Of a stretch of DNA of 64,000 nucleotides, positions 28,214 through 40,183 are shown piece by piece (the stretch's first letter is position 1; the number at the start of each line of letters is the position of its first letter). Origin of the DNA: Mangrovibacter phragmitis (GTDB lineage Bacteria; Pseudomonadota; Gammaproteobacteria; Enterobacterales; Enterobacteriaceae). A program made the position numbers and the translations under genes. Where the stretch lies: the NCBI RefSeq assembly GCF_001655675.1, contig NZ_LYRP01000050.1:62001-126000 (forward strand). The letters are read 5' to 3'. The notes below the pieces were generated by a model. It was not told where the DNA came from. It did not search any database and worked only from the letters and a program-made list of their open reading frames with translations.

Positions 28214-28756
28214 TTAGCCGAGAGTTTTAAATGCTTTAATACGTTGCAGATGCGGAGAAATATTCTTGAACTTATGAGTTTCGTTATCATCCCATACAAT
28301 TTCGTAATAGGGATGCAGTAACGCAGCTGATCTCTGGTTGTCCAGCGCTTCGTCGTGGCGCGACAGGATTGCCAGGCAACGATCCCGGTTCTTCTCGCGG
28401 AAGTTCTCCACGCATTTTGTGGCAATATCAAGATATTCTTCTGGCCGGTCTATTTTCCCTTCCATATTTTCATAAGGATACAAGTTAGGGTTAAAAATAA
28501 CCTGGCGAACATCGCAGAGAAAACCAATGCGCTCCGCCCAGAATCCCCCCAGACCAACACCACAAATCAATGGCCGCTCATCAATATTAAGTTGCAGCAT
28601 TTTATCTACTTCTTTAAGCAAGTGCTGCATGTCGTGTTTCGGGTGCAGCGTGCTGTAACTGATCAAACGAACATCTGAATCAATAAACTGAAGTTGCAAT
28701 ACCTTCTCATGGTTACCTGGACTGTTTGAGTCGAAACCGTGTAAATAGATAATCAT
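28214..28756 (-). CDS. ycfP: YcfP, UPF0227 esterase-like protein
   Basis: A 180-residue compact alpha/beta-hydrolase-like protein of the UPF0227 family. It starts [20 protein letters not shown], with the HGF oxyanion motif, and has the [10 protein letters not shown] segment where lipases carry GxSxG; the serine is replaced by Leu, so catalysis is doubtful. The near-identity in these segments with E. coli YcfP and its place between nagZ and ndh identify it. Its function is unknown. It is probably co-transcribed with nagZ, which ends 39 bp before it. Confidence 0.94.
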   Translation of the reverse strand: MIIYLHGFDSNSPGNHEKVLQLQFIDSDVRLISYSTLHPKHDMQHLLKEVDKMLQLNIDERPLICGVGLGGFWAERIGFLCDVRQVIFNPNLYPYENMEGKIDRPEEYLDIATKCVENFREKNRDRCLAILSRHDEALDNQRSAALLHPYYEIVWDDNETHKFKNISPHLQRIKAFKTLG

Positions 28757-28795
28757 CGCATCCTCACCGTACCAGTTTTTGCCGCTCAGGCACTA

Positions 28796-29821
28796 TCACT
28801 GCCCCGCCTTCCTTGCCTGCCATTGAGCATCCAGCTCAGTCAGTTTATGACTGACTGACTTCCAGGTTGCCGATGACAGGAGTTCCTGACGGGAAAACGA
28901 ACCTTTATGATACAAACCCGTAACACGCTCTGCATTGATCGGTGACAGGTTATCCAAAACACTAACAGCTCCATCGCGGTTATTACAAACCAGAATCATA
29001 TCGCAACCTGCATCAAGAGAGGCCCGGGCTCGTTCAGCATAAGTGCCCATAATTGCAGCACCTTCCATTGACAGGTCGTCAGAGAATATCACGCCATTAA
29101 ACCCTAACTCCTGGCGCAATACTTTCTGTAACCACCAGGGGGAGCCGCTTGCCGGGCGATTGTCGAGTTCGGGGTAAATCACGTGAGCGGGCATAATGGC
29201 GTCCAGTGCCTGCTCATTTATCAGCGAACGGAAAATCGCCATATCATGTTCACGAATGACATCTGCCGGGCGATTATCCACGGGTGTTTCTTTATGAGAA
29301 TCAGCACTCACGGCTCCATGACCGGGAAAATGTTTTCCAGTGGTTTTCATACCAGCCCGGTGCATACCCTGCATAAAACGCCGTGCCATTGCCAGTGCTA
29401 TCTGCCCGTCTGCATGGAAAGAACGTTCGCCAATCGCCGCACTGCCATGCCCGATATCCAGAACCGGCGCGAAACTGATATCAATATCCATGGCGATCAT
29501 TTCGCTCGCCATCAACCAGCCAGCATCTTCCGCCATCTGCCCGCCTGTTTCCACGCCCAGTAATTGCGCATAAGACTGTGCTGCCGGAATGCGGGTAAAC
29601 CCTTCGCGAAAGCGCTGTACCCGTCCACCTTCCTGATCCACCGCAACAACCAGACGATGCCGGGAAGCAGCACGGATCTGGCGCACCAATTCACATAACT
29701 GGGCAGGATCATGGTAATTGCGCGTGAACAGTATCAGCCCCCCCGTTAAAGGATGGGCCAGAATTTCCCGTTCTTCCGCGTCCAGTTCATAACCCACGAC
29801 ATCTAACATTACCGGACCCAC
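28796..29821 (-). CDS. nagZ: NagZ, beta-N-acetylglucosaminidase
   Basis: NagZ is a cytoplasmic glycoside hydrolase family 3 enzyme that removes GlcNAc from anhydromuropeptides in cell-wall recycling, producing the signals that induce AmpC. The 341-residue protein has the [14 protein letters not shown] catalytic loop and the Asp nucleophile in [10 protein letters not shown]. The start codon is GTG, with residues [20 protein letters not shown] matching E. coli NagZ. It follows thiK by 21 nt. Confidence 0.97.
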   Translation of the reverse strand: MGPVMLDVVGYELDAEEREILAHPLTGGLILFTRNYHDPAQLCELVRQIRAASRHRLVVAVDQEGGRVQRFREGFTRIPAAQSYAQLLGVETGGQMAEDAGWLMASEMIAMDIDISFAPVLDIGHGSAAIGERSFHADGQIALAMARRFMQGMHRAGMKTTGKHFPGHGAVSADSHKETPVDNRPADVIREHDMAIFRSLINEQALDAIMPAHVIYPELDNRPASGSPWWLQKVLRQELGFNGVIFSDDLSMEGAAIMGTYAERARASLDAGCDMILVCNNRDGAVSVLDNLSPINAERVTGLYHKGSFSRQELLSSATWKSVSHKLTELDAQWQARKAGQ

Positions 29822-29842
29822 TGCAACCTCTCTTGTTTCTTG

Positions 29843-30658
29843 TTATGTGTTTTTCAACCTGCACCAGGCCTGGTCTGCAAGCTGGATAAATTCACTGGAT
29901 TGTGTTTCTTGCCACCGGTACTCATACCAGGAAGCCATTAATAAATTCACCCACGGCAGCCAACGGCGAATCTGCTGTCTCAATGTAACTTCGTTAAGGT
30001 GCATATGCCTGGCGTAAAACGCAACACATGCCGAAAACTGTGGAGATTCGTCAATGGCCAGTGTGGTGAGTTCAAGCCCTACATCACCATCCCCGGCATA
30101 CTCCCAGTCAATCAGACGTATCCTGTCACCACAATGGACAATATTACCAGGGTGAATATCCATATGCAGAGGTGCCAGACGAATGGGCGCAGGCTCTCTG
30201 TGGTGTTGACATTTTTTCAACTGCGCAAGCCACCGCGCTGTTCGCCGTGAAGGCGAAGCATTCTGCCAGTAGTGTTGCAATAAAGGCAGCAAGACAATAC
30301 GCCAGCCAAACAAAGGCTGGTGATGTAGCTGGCTCAGCGTACGAGCCAGCACATCTGCAGGCGGCCAGGATTCAGCCACCTGACCTTCTACCCATTCAAC
30401 ATACAACCAGTGGCGATTCAGAAAGACAGGTGCAGGTGCCAGTGAACGCGGTAACCGCTGCAATACCCGGTATTGCCGACGCAATTCAGCATACTTGGCA
30501 GCCTCACGCCGCACCCACTTTCCGCAGGTATTCTCGACCAAAACGCTGTTGCCGCTCAGCCCCCGTATGGCAGAAACAGAGCCGGCGGCAAATGCCGCCG
30601 GGAGTGACGTATGGTTATGGTGATGCACACCTGCATCACTGCGTTTGCTGTACGGCAC
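29843..30658 (-). CDS. thiK: ThiK, thiamine kinase
   Basis: ThiK phosphorylates thiamine for salvage. It is an APH-like kinase of 271 residues, with the catalytic loop LAPLHMDIHPGNIVH and the metal-binding LIDWEYAGDGD. No in-frame ATG exists near the start. The GTG at 30658 was chosen because AGG lies 5 nt before it and the following residues PYSKRS resemble the E. coli ThiK start PFRSNN, giving almost the E. coli length of 274. It overlaps the lpoB 3' end by 23 nt. The N-terminal 30 residues diverge more than the rest from E. coli. Confidence 0.85.
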   Translation of the reverse strand: MPYSKRSDAGVHHHNHTSLPAAFAAGSVSAIRGLSGNSVLVENTCGKWVRREAAKYAELRRQYRVLQRLPRSLAPAPVFLNRHWLYVEWVEGQVAESWPPADVLARTLSQLHHQPLFGWRIVLLPLLQHYWQNASPSRRTARWLAQLKKCQHHREPAPIRLAPLHMDIHPGNIVHCGDRIRLIDWEYAGDGDVGLELTTLAIDESPQFSACVAFYARHMHLNEVTLRQQIRRWLPWVNLLMASWYEYRWQETQSSEFIQLADQAWCRLKNT

Positions 30659-31271
30659 CTTTACCTGACCAGATAATTTCACCTGTTTGCACCAGCATCA
30701 GTTGCATTTGCACAGCAGGGTTACTCACATTACCTTTCGCGCTGGTATAAAGCACATACTGTGCGCCGACATTACGCGCAATACCAATGGCTTTGCTGCG
30801 TGAGCCGAGGCTGTCTTGCGCAGACAACCCCAGTTGCTGCTTAGCCAGGGCAAGCTGTTGGTCGTTAACTAAAACAAAAGTGTGGTTATTTGCCAGAGCA
30901 TTGCGCAAAGCCTGCGTACCTTCGCTGGCAGGTAAACTGCCATTGGTACGATTATTCACGGAATCCACTAATAATACACTGCCCGCCTTTACACCGTCGG
31001 CTTTGAGCATCTGAGCGACCATCGGTTGAAACGCACTATTCCAGTCGTAATGACGCTCTTTAGGTTGCGGCGTAACGGGTAATGTTGGCGTAACAGGCTC
31101 AGGTTGAACAGGTATTTCAGGAACGGAAGGTACCGTGGGCTCCGGCTGTGTGGGTGCTGGCCTGGCAGGCTCTACCGGTGCGGGCTGTTGTTGCTCATTA
31201 CGCAGTACACAACCAGACAGCACCAGAGCGACGCTGAGAACAGACAAATAACGGAAAATACGTTGTTTCAA
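30636..31271 (-). CDS. lpoB: LpoB, outer-membrane activator of PBP1B
   Basis: LpoB is a lipoprotein that reaches from the outer membrane through peptidoglycan to stimulate PBP1B. A signal peptide with lipobox LSGC is followed by a proline-rich stretch (about 25-70) and a globular domain with LVDSVNNRTNGSLPASE and SKAIGIARNVGAQYVLY. The start is probably TTG at 31271, just after a GGGGGAG site; TTG at 31286, which overlaps the ycfL stop, is the alternative. The proline-rich linker has repeated PEP/VPV elements. Both possible starts are non-ATG. Confidence 0.9.
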   Translation of the reverse strand: MKQRIFRYLSVLSVALVLSGCVLRNEQQQPAPVEPARPAPTQPEPTVPSVPEIPVQPEPVTPTLPVTPQPKERHYDWNSAFQPMVAQMLKADGVKAGSVLLVDSVNNRTNGSLPASEGTQALRNALANNHTFVLVNDQQLALAKQQLGLSAQDSLGSRSKAIGIARNVGAQYVLYTSAKGNVSNPAVQMQLMLVQTGEIIWSGKGAVQQTQ

Positions 31272-31282
31272 AATCTCCCCCT

Positions 31283-31657
31283 TCAAAGATAGAGATACAC
31301 CCGCACCTGATCTGCGCCAGGCATTTGGGTAATGGCATGAATATCCACAGTGGTAGCCGACGGAACAACAACACTACGCGGCTCATCCAGTGGGTGTATC
31401 TCCAGGCCTTTCTTGTCATACCAGAAAAAACGGTAATGGACCGTCACTGGTTGATGACCTTCATTATACAGTGATGATACCGCCTGGGTATTCACACCTG
31501 CATGGCTAATCACCGGGCGTTCTGCCGTCACTCCGGCAACCAGCAACGATGACTCGATCACCAACGTCTGGCTGCTGTTCACCGGAATCACTGGCCCGGA
31601 ACTGCATGCACTTAACGCAGTAATAACACAGGCCAGGCACAACGTGCGCCGAATCAT
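31283..31657 (-). CDS. ycfL: YcfL, DUF1425 lipoprotein
   Basis: A 124-residue putative lipoprotein of unknown function. The signal peptide ends in a lipobox LSAC and is followed by a beta-rich DUF1425 domain with YNEGHQPVTVHYRFFWYDKKG. It lies between hinT and lpoB, as in E. coli. Its ATG overlaps the hinT stop by one base (TAATG), which suggests coupled translation. Confidence 0.92.
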   Translation of the reverse strand: MIRRTLCLACVITALSACSSGPVIPVNSSQTLVIESSLLVAGVTAERPVISHAGVNTQAVSSLYNEGHQPVTVHYRFFWYDKKGLEIHPLDEPRSVVVPSATTVDIHAITQMPGADQVRVYLYL

Positions 31658-32016
31658 TATGCACCTTTATGAGATAGTAACGGGCCCAGTGGACGCCCAC
31701 CGAGTAAATGCATATGCAGGTGATACACTTCCTGCCCACCATGACGATTACAGTTAATAACCAGACGGAAGCCGTCCCCGGCAATGCCTTCCTGTTCAGC
31801 GATTTTTGCCGCCACAGTAATTAAGTGGCCCAGCGCCTGCTCATGCTCGGGAAGCGTATCATTGACTGTCGGGATCAGTATATTTGGCACAATCAGAATA
31901 TGTGTAGGAGCCTGAGGGGAAATATCGCGAAACGCAGTAACGAGATCATCCTGCCACACAATATCAGCAGGGATTTCACGACGAATAATCTTACTGAAAA
32001 TGGTCTCTTCAGCCAT
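31657..32016 (-). CDS. hinT: HinT, purine nucleoside phosphoramidase
   Basis: HinT is a cytoplasmic HIT-family hydrolase acting on AMP-lysine and similar phosphoramidates. The 119-residue protein has the histidine triad HLHMHLLGG and the usual C-terminal tail. In E. coli fhuE lies between ptsG and hinT; here the gap 32017-32230 holds only the ptsG terminator and leader sequence. Confidence 0.97.
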   Translation of the reverse strand: MAEETIFSKIIRREIPADIVWQDDLVTAFRDISPQAPTHILIVPNILIPTVNDTLPEHEQALGHLITVAAKIAEQEGIAGDGFRLVINCNRHGGQEVYHLHMHLLGGRPLGPLLSHKGA

Positions 32017-32188
32017 GTGAGTGTCCTTTAGTCAATCGCAGTGATGGGAGTATAACAAGCTCCGCAACACCTTGCTGTAAAAACACTTTATTGTAACGCT
32101 TTTCATCCTGACGGCACAGCCGCGCTGATGAACCAGATTCTTCTGGCTCGCTGTTCCTTTATTACAAAGATACATACGACAAAAACAA

Positions 32189-32211
32189 AAAAGGGGCCAA
32201 TGGCCCCTTTT
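32189..32211 (-). terminator. ptsG terminator
   Basis: AAAAGGGGCC and GGCCCCTTTT pair perfectly with a 3-nt loop; on the minus strand a T-rich run follows. It starts about 20 bp after the ptsG stop. Confidence 0.93.
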
Positions 32212-32230
32212 CCGCTCTCCCCGGCAACAA

Positions 32231-33664
32231 TTAGTTGTTGCGGATGTAATCATCCATCTCAGTTTTCAGGTTATCGGATTTAGTACCGAAAATTGCCTGA
32301 ACACCTGAACCTGCGACAACAACACCTGCTGCACCCAGTTTTTTCAGGCCAGCCTGATCAACTTTCGCCACATCGGCCACACTGACACGCAGACGAGTGA
32401 TACACGCATCCAGGTTAGTGATGTTTTCTTTGCCGCCAAACGCATTGACTAATGCTGGTGCCATTTCGCTGGTCGCAGCAGACTGCGTCTCAGTAGTGGC
32501 ATCTTCACGGCCAGGCGTTTTCAGATCCAGAACTTTGATAAGCACACGGAAGATTGTGTAGTAAACCGCGGCATAGCAAAGACCAACAACCGGGAACAAC
32601 CACAGTTTGCTACCGTTACCACTCAGAACGATAAAGTCAATCAAACCGTGTGAGAAGCTGGTGCCATCACGCATCCCCAGGAGGATACAAATCGGGAAGG
32701 CCAGACCAGCAAGGATTGCGTGAATCACATACAGGATTGGCGCAACGAACATGAAAGAGAATTCGATTGGCTCAGTAATCCCGGTCAGGAATGATGTCAG
32801 CGCAGCGGAGATCATGATACCGCCAACTTTGGCACGATTTTCCGGCTTAGCAGAATGCCAGATAGCAATGGCAGCAGCTGGCAGACCATACATTTTGAAC
32901 AGGAAGCCACCAGACAGTTTACCCGCAGTCGGGTCACCAGCCATGTAACGTGGGATATCACCATGGAAGACCTGACCTGCCGCATTGGTGAATTCACCAA
33001 TTTGCATCTGGAAAGGTACGTTCCAGATATGGTGCAGACCAAACGGTACCAGGCAACGCTCTACAAAACCATAGATGCCGAAAGCCAGTACCGGGTTTTG
33101 GTAAGCGGCCCATTGGGAGAAATCCTGAATAGCAGAACCAATTGGCGGCCATACGAAGGACAAGACAACCCCAGTGATAATCGCTGCCAGACCAGAAATA
33201 ATTGGTACAAAGCGTTTACCTGCGAAGAAGCCAAGATACTCAGGCAGTTTAATACGGTAGAACCGGTTGAACATATAAGCAGCGATGGCACCAGAAATGA
33301 TCCCCCCTAACACCCCGGTATCAGCCAGGTGTTTTGCTGCAATTTCTTCAGCCGGAAGATGAAGAACCATTGGCGCAACAACTGCCATGGTTTTAACCAT
33401 AATGCCGTAGGCAACCACAGAGGCAAGGCCTGAAACACCATCGTTATTGGTGAAGCCCAGCGCTACACCGATTGCGAAGATGAGTGGCATATTGGCGAAA
33501 ACGGAACCACCCGCTTCGGCCATAACATGAGAAACGATGGCTGGCAGCCAACTGAAGTTAGCGGAACCCACACCAAGCAGGATACCTGCAATCGGCAGTA
33601 CGGATACCGGCAGCATCAGCGATTTACCCACCTTCTGCAGGTTAGCAAATGCGTTCTTGAACAT
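32231..33664 (-). CDS. ptsG: PtsG, glucose-specific PTS enzyme IICB
   Basis: PtsG takes up and phosphorylates glucose. It is a 477-residue protein, the E. coli length, with an N-terminal membrane IIC domain (about 1-380), a linker rich in T, E and A, and a C-terminal IIB domain with the phosphorylated cysteine in [11 protein letters not shown] (Cys421 numbering in E. coli). The start [20 protein letters not shown] is the family start; the longer open frame covers the leader. A conserved SgrS-binding leader and an Mlc-type site lie upstream. Confidence 0.98.
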   Translation of the reverse strand: MFKNAFANLQKVGKSLMLPVSVLPIAGILLGVGSANFSWLPAIVSHVMAEAGGSVFANMPLIFAIGVALGFTNNDGVSGLASVVAYGIMVKTMAVVAPMVLHLPAEEIAAKHLADTGVLGGIISGAIAAYMFNRFYRIKLPEYLGFFAGKRFVPIISGLAAIITGVVLSFVWPPIGSAIQDFSQWAAYQNPVLAFGIYGFVERCLVPFGLHHIWNVPFQMQIGEFTNAAGQVFHGDIPRYMAGDPTAGKLSGGFLFKMYGLPAAAIAIWHSAKPENRAKVGGIMISAALTSFLTGITEPIEFSFMFVAPILYVIHAILAGLAFPICILLGMRDGTSFSHGLIDFIVLSGNGSKLWLFPVVGLCYAAVYYTIFRVLIKVLDLKTPGREDATTETQSAATSEMAPALVNAFGGKENITNLDACITRLRVSVADVAKVDQAGLKKLGAAGVVVAGSGVQAIFGTKSDNLKTEMDDYIRNN

Positions 33665-33670
33665 AATTGA

Positions 33671-33690
33671 GAGTGCTCCTGAGTATTTGT
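33671..33690 (-). promoter_or_regulatory. SgrS small-RNA target around the ptsG ribosome site
   Basis: The leader directly before the ATG contains ATACTCAGGAGCACTCTC, almost the same as the E. coli segment bound by SgrS during glucose-phosphate stress. The SgrS gene itself is not in this window. Confidence 0.75.
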
Positions 33691-33760
33691 GCTTTTTGTA
33701 CGCGATATGCGCTTTGAGTCTGGGGGAGATACAGACTCTCTTCAGGACATCTAAGTGCCC

Positions 33761-33789
33761 TTTATTTATTACGCAGAGTAAAATAAATA
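33761..33789 (-). promoter_or_regulatory. Mlc-type operator in the ptsG promoter region
   Basis: The segment TTATTTTACTCTGCGTAATA (minus strand) closely resembles the Mlc operator I recall from the E. coli ptsG promoter. The remaining 297-bp gap to ycfH holds the ptsG promoter and no gene. Confidence 0.6.
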
Positions 33790-33961
33790 GCGGTTTTATT
33801 GTTTGATGGCAGTCACGTTTCCATGACAGACATGCAGAAAAATCGCATTTAACCACTCAAATCGTATACATATGTTACAAAAAAGACGTTCACCGCCCAT
33901 TTTGTGGCGGTGAACTTTACTCGTTTTAGGGATTAATTACGAGCCTTAAAATAACAAGGAT

Positions 33962-34759
33962 TTAGTTGTCCTGACGTAAAGCAGAAAGGTCGACATTAAA
34001 AAGTGATGAGAAATTATTCGTCGTAATTTCCGCAAGGGTTTCAACATCCACGCCTTTAAGCACAGCCATATACTCGGCAACATCACGTACCAGTGCGGGC
34101 TGGTTTTCCTTGCCCCGGTGAGGTACCGGTGCCAGATACGGCGAATCCGTTTCGACCAGAATTCTGTCGAGCGGTACATAGCGAGCAGCCTCACGCAGTG
34201 ACTCAGCATTACGGAAAGTTACAATGCCCGAAAAAGAGATGTAGAACCCCATATCCAGCAATTTGCCCGCTGTGTCTGTATCTTCTGTGAAGCAGTGCAG
34301 TACCCCACCACAGTCCATCACTTGTTCCTGGCGAAGAATTGCCAGAGTATCCGCGCGTGCGTCACGGGTATGAACGATAACAGGTTTGTTTAATGCCCGG
34401 CCAATGGCTATATGGTGGCTAAACGAGGATTGCTGGCGCAATTTGGTTTCCGGCGTGTAGTAATAGTCCAGCCCGGTTTCACCCATTGCAACCACCCCCG
34501 GTTGTGCAGCCAGACTGTGCAGGCGCTCAACATCCAGCTCTTCATCCTGATTTAACGGGTGTACACCACATGAAAACGCCACATTATCCCGTTCACCAAT
34601 TTGCTCGCGCATCGCGACATAACCATCCAGCGTTGTTGCCACCGCCAGACAAAAACCGACATCGCGTGCTGCCGCTTTGCTGAGCACATCATCCACATTT
34701 TTATGCAGTGTTTGGTAATCAAGGCCATCAAGGTGACAATGGGAATCAACTAAAAACAT
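33962..34759 (-). CDS. ycfH: YcfH, TatD-family metallohydrolase
   Basis: A TatD-like metal-dependent hydrolase, probably a deoxyribonuclease. The 265-residue TIM barrel starts MFLVDSHCHLDGLDY, with the HxH metal motif, and contains GETGLDYYY, HTRDA, LHCFTED and ETDSPYLAP, all family signatures. It follows holB by 9 nt, as in E. coli, so it probably shares the pabC-mltG-tmk-holB transcript. Confidence 0.95.
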   Translation of the reverse strand: MFLVDSHCHLDGLDYQTLHKNVDDVLSKAAARDVGFCLAVATTLDGYVAMREQIGERDNVAFSCGVHPLNQDEELDVERLHSLAAQPGVVAMGETGLDYYYTPETKLRQQSSFSHHIAIGRALNKPVIVHTRDARADTLAILRQEQVMDCGGVLHCFTEDTDTAGKLLDMGFYISFSGIVTFRNAESLREAARYVPLDRILVETDSPYLAPVPHRGKENQPALVRDVAEYMAVLKGVDVETLAEITTNNFSSLFNVDLSALRQDN

Positions 34760-34768
34760 AATCGTCTC

Positions 34769-35773
34769 TTACAGATGTATTGACGGGAGGGGTGCTCCCG
34801 GTTGCAGGTAATGTTCCCAGGCCAGTAGCTGCTCCGCCAGTAACAGTTCGCGGTTAATCGCCGGAACAGCCAGCAATTGTGCTCGTAATTGAAACACCGC
34901 ATTGCAAATCGCCTGAAGTACCATTCCAGGAAACTCAACCAGTTGTTCCACCAGTGGCAGCCTGTCGACATTCATGACAGACTGCCCGGCGTGCTGCTGC
35001 AGCTTAAGTGCATCAACTAATAATGTCGAAAACCACCACAACATGTCTGTGGCTCGCTCCTGGTTCATCACCGCCAGTAAACTGTAGAATTCGCGGTTAT
35101 TGAGCGCCTGGGTTAACTGCTCAAAAAATTTATTGCGCAGTGCTGCGTTGTCAGGTTGTAACAGCGATAACGCCGCCGCAGGTGCACCACAGGATAGCCT
35201 TAGAGCTGCAAGGCATTGTACTGTATCAGAGCCTGACTCGCGTTGTAACCATGCCTGAGCCCAGGGCTCATCGGGCACACCTAACAAGAAATGAAAACAG
35301 CGGCTACGCAGTGTTGGCAGTAGCTTATCCGGTTCGTGGCAGGCCATAAGGAACCAGGTATGCTCCGGCGGCTCTTCCAGCGTTTTTAATAATGCGTTAG
35401 CCGCCGCTTCAGTCAGTAGTGTGACATCCTTAATCCACACCACTTTTGCACCACCGAGGCTTGCACGGTTATACAGTTTATCGGTGACATCGCGGATAAC
35501 ATCGATACCGAGATTCTGCTTCCCTTTCTCTGGCACGACTACGGTGTAATCCGGGTGCGTTCCTGCCTGCATTAACTTGCACCCACGGCACTGCCCACAA
35601 CTTTTGTTACCTTGCGGCGACTGGCACATTTTCAGACGTGCCAGTGCATAACACAGGGCATCTTCCCCCATTCCAGGAATGGCATGAATGAGTAACGCTG
35701 GATGCCCATGCCCGGCCTGATACTGCCCTGACAATTTTTCAAAGGCCGGGCGCAGCCATGGGTACCATTTCAT
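34769..35773 (-). CDS. holB: HolB, DNA polymerase III delta prime subunit
   Basis: HolB is the stator subunit of the clamp loader. At 334 residues it equals E. coli delta prime. The N-terminal AAA+ domain lacks a functional Walker A lysine, as expected for delta prime ([11 protein letters not shown]), and has the zinc-binding cysteines [10 protein letters not shown]. Sensor-like segments and the C-terminal helical collar domain follow. The start overlaps the tmk stop in an ATGA arrangement. Confidence 0.97.
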   Translation of the reverse strand: MKWYPWLRPAFEKLSGQYQAGHGHPALLIHAIPGMGEDALCYALARLKMCQSPQGNKSCGQCRGCKLMQAGTHPDYTVVVPEKGKQNLGIDVIRDVTDKLYNRASLGGAKVVWIKDVTLLTEAAANALLKTLEEPPEHTWFLMACHEPDKLLPTLRSRCFHFLLGVPDEPWAQAWLQRESGSDTVQCLAALRLSCGAPAAALSLLQPDNAALRNKFFEQLTQALNNREFYSLLAVMNQERATDMLWWFSTLLVDALKLQQHAGQSVMNVDRLPLVEQLVEFPGMVLQAICNAVFQLRAQLLAVPAINRELLLAEQLLAWEHYLQPGAPLPSIHL

Positions 35774-36423
35774 TCACTGTCACCTTTTTCCCAGTGAGCC
35801 AGCGTTTCATGTAACGTACGACGAATAGCCTCAGCAACCTCTGCCTGAGATGCATTAGCATTAACCGTCGCAATACGCTCATCCTGTGCGGCAAGCGCCA
35901 GGTAGCGTGCCCGTGTCCGGTCAAAAAACGCCAGGGACTCCGTTTCAATGCGATCAAGTTCCCCTCGGGCTCTGGCCCGGGCCAGCCCAATTTTAGGGTC
36001 GACATCCAAATAGAGTGTCAAGTCTGGAGAGAAATCCCCCAGCACAGTATTACGCAGGGTTTCTAATAACCGGGTATCAATTGCGCGCCCTCCTCCCTGG
36101 TAAGCCTGGGTAGATAAATCGTGGCGGTCACCAATGACCCAGGCACCGCGCGCCAGTGCCGGTTTAATGACCGTTTCTACCAACTGAACCCGGGCGGCAT
36201 AAAACATCAGCACTTCGGCTTTATCTGTAATGACTTCGTCGCCGACGGCTTTGATATCCAGCACCAGGCTGCGTAGTTTTTCTGCCAGGATCGTACCACC
36301 GGGTTCACGGGTGAACACGAGATCGCAAATACCCCGAGACTGCAATGTCTCAACAATGACATCACGCGCGCTGGTTTTACCCGCGCCCTCAAGGCCTTCG
36401 ATCACTATAAATTTACTGCGCAT
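35770..36423 (-). CDS. tmk: Tmk, thymidylate kinase
   Basis: Tmk phosphorylates dTMP to dTDP. The 217-residue protein has the P-loop GLEGAGKTS, the DRH motif ([15 protein letters not shown]) and the LID region [12 protein letters not shown]. It overlaps mltG by 11 nt upstream and holB by 4 nt downstream, so the three are translated from one message. Confidence 0.97.
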   Translation of the reverse strand: MRSKFIVIEGLEGAGKTSARDVIVETLQSRGICDLVFTREPGGTILAEKLRSLVLDIKAVGDEVITDKAEVLMFYAARVQLVETVIKPALARGAWVIGDRHDLSTQAYQGGGRAIDTRLLETLRNTVLGDFSPDLTLYLDVDPKIGLARARARGELDRIETESLAFFDRTRARYLALAAQDERIATVNANASQAEVAEAIRRTLHETLAHWEKGDSE

Positions 36424-37432
36424 TTTTTTCCTTTAATGTGTTGATCCATGCCCGTACAGCTTTGTTGTGGTTGGCCAGATTAGTACTGAACGTATGCCCA
36501 CCTTTGCCATCAGCGACAAAATAAAGATAGGGGGTTTTTGCCGGATGAGCCGCAGCCTTCAATGAAGCTATACTCGGAATAGCAATCGGGCCTGGTGGCA
36601 ACCCACTAATTACATAGGTGTTATAAGGTGTTGCTGTTTCAAGATCTTTACGTGTCAGTTTGCCATTCCAGTCTGCGCCCATACCGTAAATTACTGTTGG
36701 ATCGGTTTGCAAACGCATGCCAATACGCAATCGGTTAATGAATACCGAGGCAACCAGTTCCCGCTCACTGGCAATGGCCGTTTCTTTTTCAATGATGGAA
36801 GCCATGGTAACCATCTGTTCGCTATTTTTGTACGGCAGATTATCAGCCTTTGACGCCCAAATGCTTGCTACTGTATTCATCATTTTTTGATGTGCGCGTT
36901 CCAGTATCGCCACATCTGTTGTGCCAGCGGTATATAACCATGTATCCGGGTAGAACCCCCCTTCCACTTCGTTTTCCGGTATATCCAGTGCTTTGGCCAC
37001 TGCACTATAACTGTCGCCCTTCAGGGTATGCCGGATATAAGGGGCTTCCCGTAACTGAGCCAGCCACTGATGTACGGTTTGCCCTTCCACCAGACGCAGG
37101 GGAAACTGCGCTTCTTTACCACTTGCCAGTAACAACATTAATTGACGAACTGTCATATCAGGTGTCAGGCGATAAGTCCCCGCTTTGAAGTTAGCCAGTT
37201 GAGGTTCAAGTCGCAACAGCCACTGGAAAACGCGCGGACGATTGATAATTTTTTCAGCATAAAGTTGATTACCAAGCGCCAAACGGCCCGTGCCGGGTTT
37301 CAGGGTAAAATAGGTTTCTTGCTTAATCAGCAGTGAACTCACTGCAAGCTTACGGACTTTCCAGTAACCCGCACCAGCGGCAACAGCCAGCAGAAGTACG
37401 AGTACAAGAACGAGGCGCAGCATTTTTTTCAT
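36413..37432 (-). CDS. mltG: MltG (YceG), endolytic murein transglycosylase
   Basis: MltG cleaves nascent glycan strands and is thought to set their length. A single N-terminal membrane anchor (residues 4-24) is followed by a LysM-like region and the YceG catalytic domain, with the Glu in ASIIEKETA and the segments [19 protein letters not shown] and [12 protein letters not shown]. At 339 residues it is one shorter than E. coli. The ATG at 37432 ([11 protein letters not shown]) was chosen over the longer frame, which runs into pabC. Confidence 0.96.
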   Translation of the reverse strand: MKKMLRLVLVLVLLLAVAAGAGYWKVRKLAVSSLLIKQETYFTLKPGTGRLALGNQLYAEKIINRPRVFQWLLRLEPQLANFKAGTYRLTPDMTVRQLMLLLASGKEAQFPLRLVEGQTVHQWLAQLREAPYIRHTLKGDSYSAVAKALDIPENEVEGGFYPDTWLYTAGTTDVAILERAHQKMMNTVASIWASKADNLPYKNSEQMVTMASIIEKETAIASERELVASVFINRLRIGMRLQTDPTVIYGMGADWNGKLTRKDLETATPYNTYVISGLPPGPIAIPSIASLKAAAHPAKTPYLYFVADGKGGHTFSTNLANHNKAVRAWINTLKEKNAQ

Positions 37433-37442
37433 GACAATATTT

Positions 37443-38243
37443 CTACTCACATAATGGGGCAAGGAAGGAATACAACTCTCGTGATGTGTACCTTGTGGCG
37501 ATGGCCTGCCGGACCGGAATTATTGGCATCAAAGCATTGCAGATGAAGGCTTCATCGGCGTGCAGCAACGCATCAGGGGTAGCCCGTATTTGACGAACAA
37601 CTCTGCCCTGCCGCGTTAACTCAGCCATTATATGCTGGCGCATTGTTCCGTTCACACCAGAGCGGTCAACGTATGGCGTGTATACAGCCTCGCCTTCTCG
37701 CCAGAATAAATTAGCGGCACAACATTCCACCATCATGCCATCACTGTCAAGGACAATGGTCTCATGCTGGTTTGCCTGTTCAAGTTCCGCCCGAATAAGA
37801 ACCTGTTCAAGCCGGTTAAGGTGTTTTATACCAGCCAGAGAGGGGTTAATCCCCATGCGAACAGAACTGAGGCCCAGTGTGACTCCCGTATTTTTCCATT
37901 CTGCATAAAAGTCAGGAAAACGTGAGACAGACATTATTCTTACCGGATTGTCACATTGCGTCGGGTTGTAACCCCGACCGCCACTCCCACGGCTGATAAT
38001 CACTTTCAGGACAGCATAATCCTGAGAGCGGGCCACCTCAGTCATTTCTGTTTCCAGAGTTTGCCATTGGGTAAAGGGGATAAACAGACGCTGGCAGGCT
38101 TGCTGCAAACGAGCAATGTGCAGAGATAAAAAACGGATTTCACCGGCAACAATCCGCGCGGTAGTAAAGCAACCATCGCCAAACTGAATGGACCGGTCGT
38201 TTGCAGGCAGGTGTGTCTGGTATGCACCATTAATCAAGAACAT
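37443..38243 (-). CDS. pabC: PabC, aminodeoxychorismate lyase
   Basis: PabC converts 4-amino-4-deoxychorismate to p-aminobenzoate and pyruvate in folate synthesis. It is a class IV PLP enzyme of 266 residues, starting [20 protein letters not shown], with PLP on the Lys of [11 protein letters not shown] and the family segment [16 protein letters not shown]. The ATG at 38243 lies 6 nt after AGGA; the preceding GTG would be too close. It stands between fabF and mltG, as in E. coli. Confidence 0.96.
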   Translation of the reverse strand: MFLINGAYQTHLPANDRSIQFGDGCFTTARIVAGEIRFLSLHIARLQQACQRLFIPFTQWQTLETEMTEVARSQDYAVLKVIISRGSGGRGYNPTQCDNPVRIMSVSRFPDFYAEWKNTGVTLGLSSVRMGINPSLAGIKHLNRLEQVLIRAELEQANQHETIVLDSDGMMVECCAANLFWREGEAVYTPYVDRSGVNGTMRQHIMAELTRQGRVVRQIRATPDALLHADEAFICNALMPIIPVRQAIATRYTSRELYSFLAPLCE

Positions 38244-38317
38244 CACTCATCCTCACATCATGGATGCGTTAGTGTGACAGGCAGAGGAGTTGAGGGCAAT
38301 AGAAGGAATCTTAGACA

Positions 38318-38346
38318 GTTAAGGCCCGTAATATACGGGCCTTAAC
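38318..38346 (-). terminator. Hairpin after fabF
   Basis: A perfect 13-bp inverted repeat (GTTAAGGCCCGTA with its complement) around a 3-nt loop begins 9 bp after the fabF stop. No T-run follows on the minus strand, so it may attenuate rather than end transcription into pabC. Confidence 0.7.
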
Positions 38347-38354
38347 TCACGGTG

Positions 38355-39650
<1,296 letters not shown>

Positions 39651-39683
39651 TCAGGCGGTCGAATGACCGCCTGGAGATGTCAC

Positions 39684-39920
39684 TTACGCCTGGTGTCCGT
39701 TGATATAATCAATGGCAGCCTGAACGGTGGTGATTTTCTCAGCTTCTTCGTCCGGAATCTCAGTATCAAACTCTTCTTCCAGAGCCATTACCAGCTCAAC
39801 GGTGTCAAGAGAATCGGCGCCCAGGTCTTCAACGAAGGAAGCGCTGTTAACAACTTCTTCCTGCTTAACGCCCAGCTGTTCGCCGATAATTTTCTTAACG
39901 CGTTCTTCGATAGTGCTCAT
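39684..39920 (-). CDS. acpP: AcpP, acyl carrier protein
   Basis: A 78-residue acidic protein, the carrier of growing acyl chains. The phosphopantetheine serine is in [18 protein letters not shown] (Ser36 of the mature chain). Its acidity, size and place between fabG and fabF leave no doubt. The 263-bp gap to fabG (39921-40183) is expected to hold its strong own promoter. Confidence 0.99.
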   Translation of the reverse strand: MSTIEERVKKIIGEQLGVKQEEVVNSASFVEDLGADSLDTVELVMALEEEFDTEIPDEEAEKITTVQAAIDYINGHQA

Positions 39921-40183
39921 ACTCTTAAATTTCCTATCAAAACTCGCTTTCGCGATGGTTTTCGTAGTGTATAAAATGTTGAAAAAGATGCAACTAAATC
40001 CCGGCAGGTCTTACCACGATTTTACGCTATTTTGCGGGCATTACCGCTAATAACGCAAATAATTTTCTACTTCTCAGCACTCAGACTCAATAAACGCAGA
40101 ATTTTCGCACATTCCCTGATTATAACTCAGACAAGTGGACAATCTGTATTCAACGACGTTCCTGGCAAAAAAGTATAGCGTGG

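Noticed and set aside
28214..28756. ycfP as an active lipase
   Set aside because: The GxSxG serine position reads GVGLGG, so the usual nucleophile is missing; only an esterase-like fold can be claimed.
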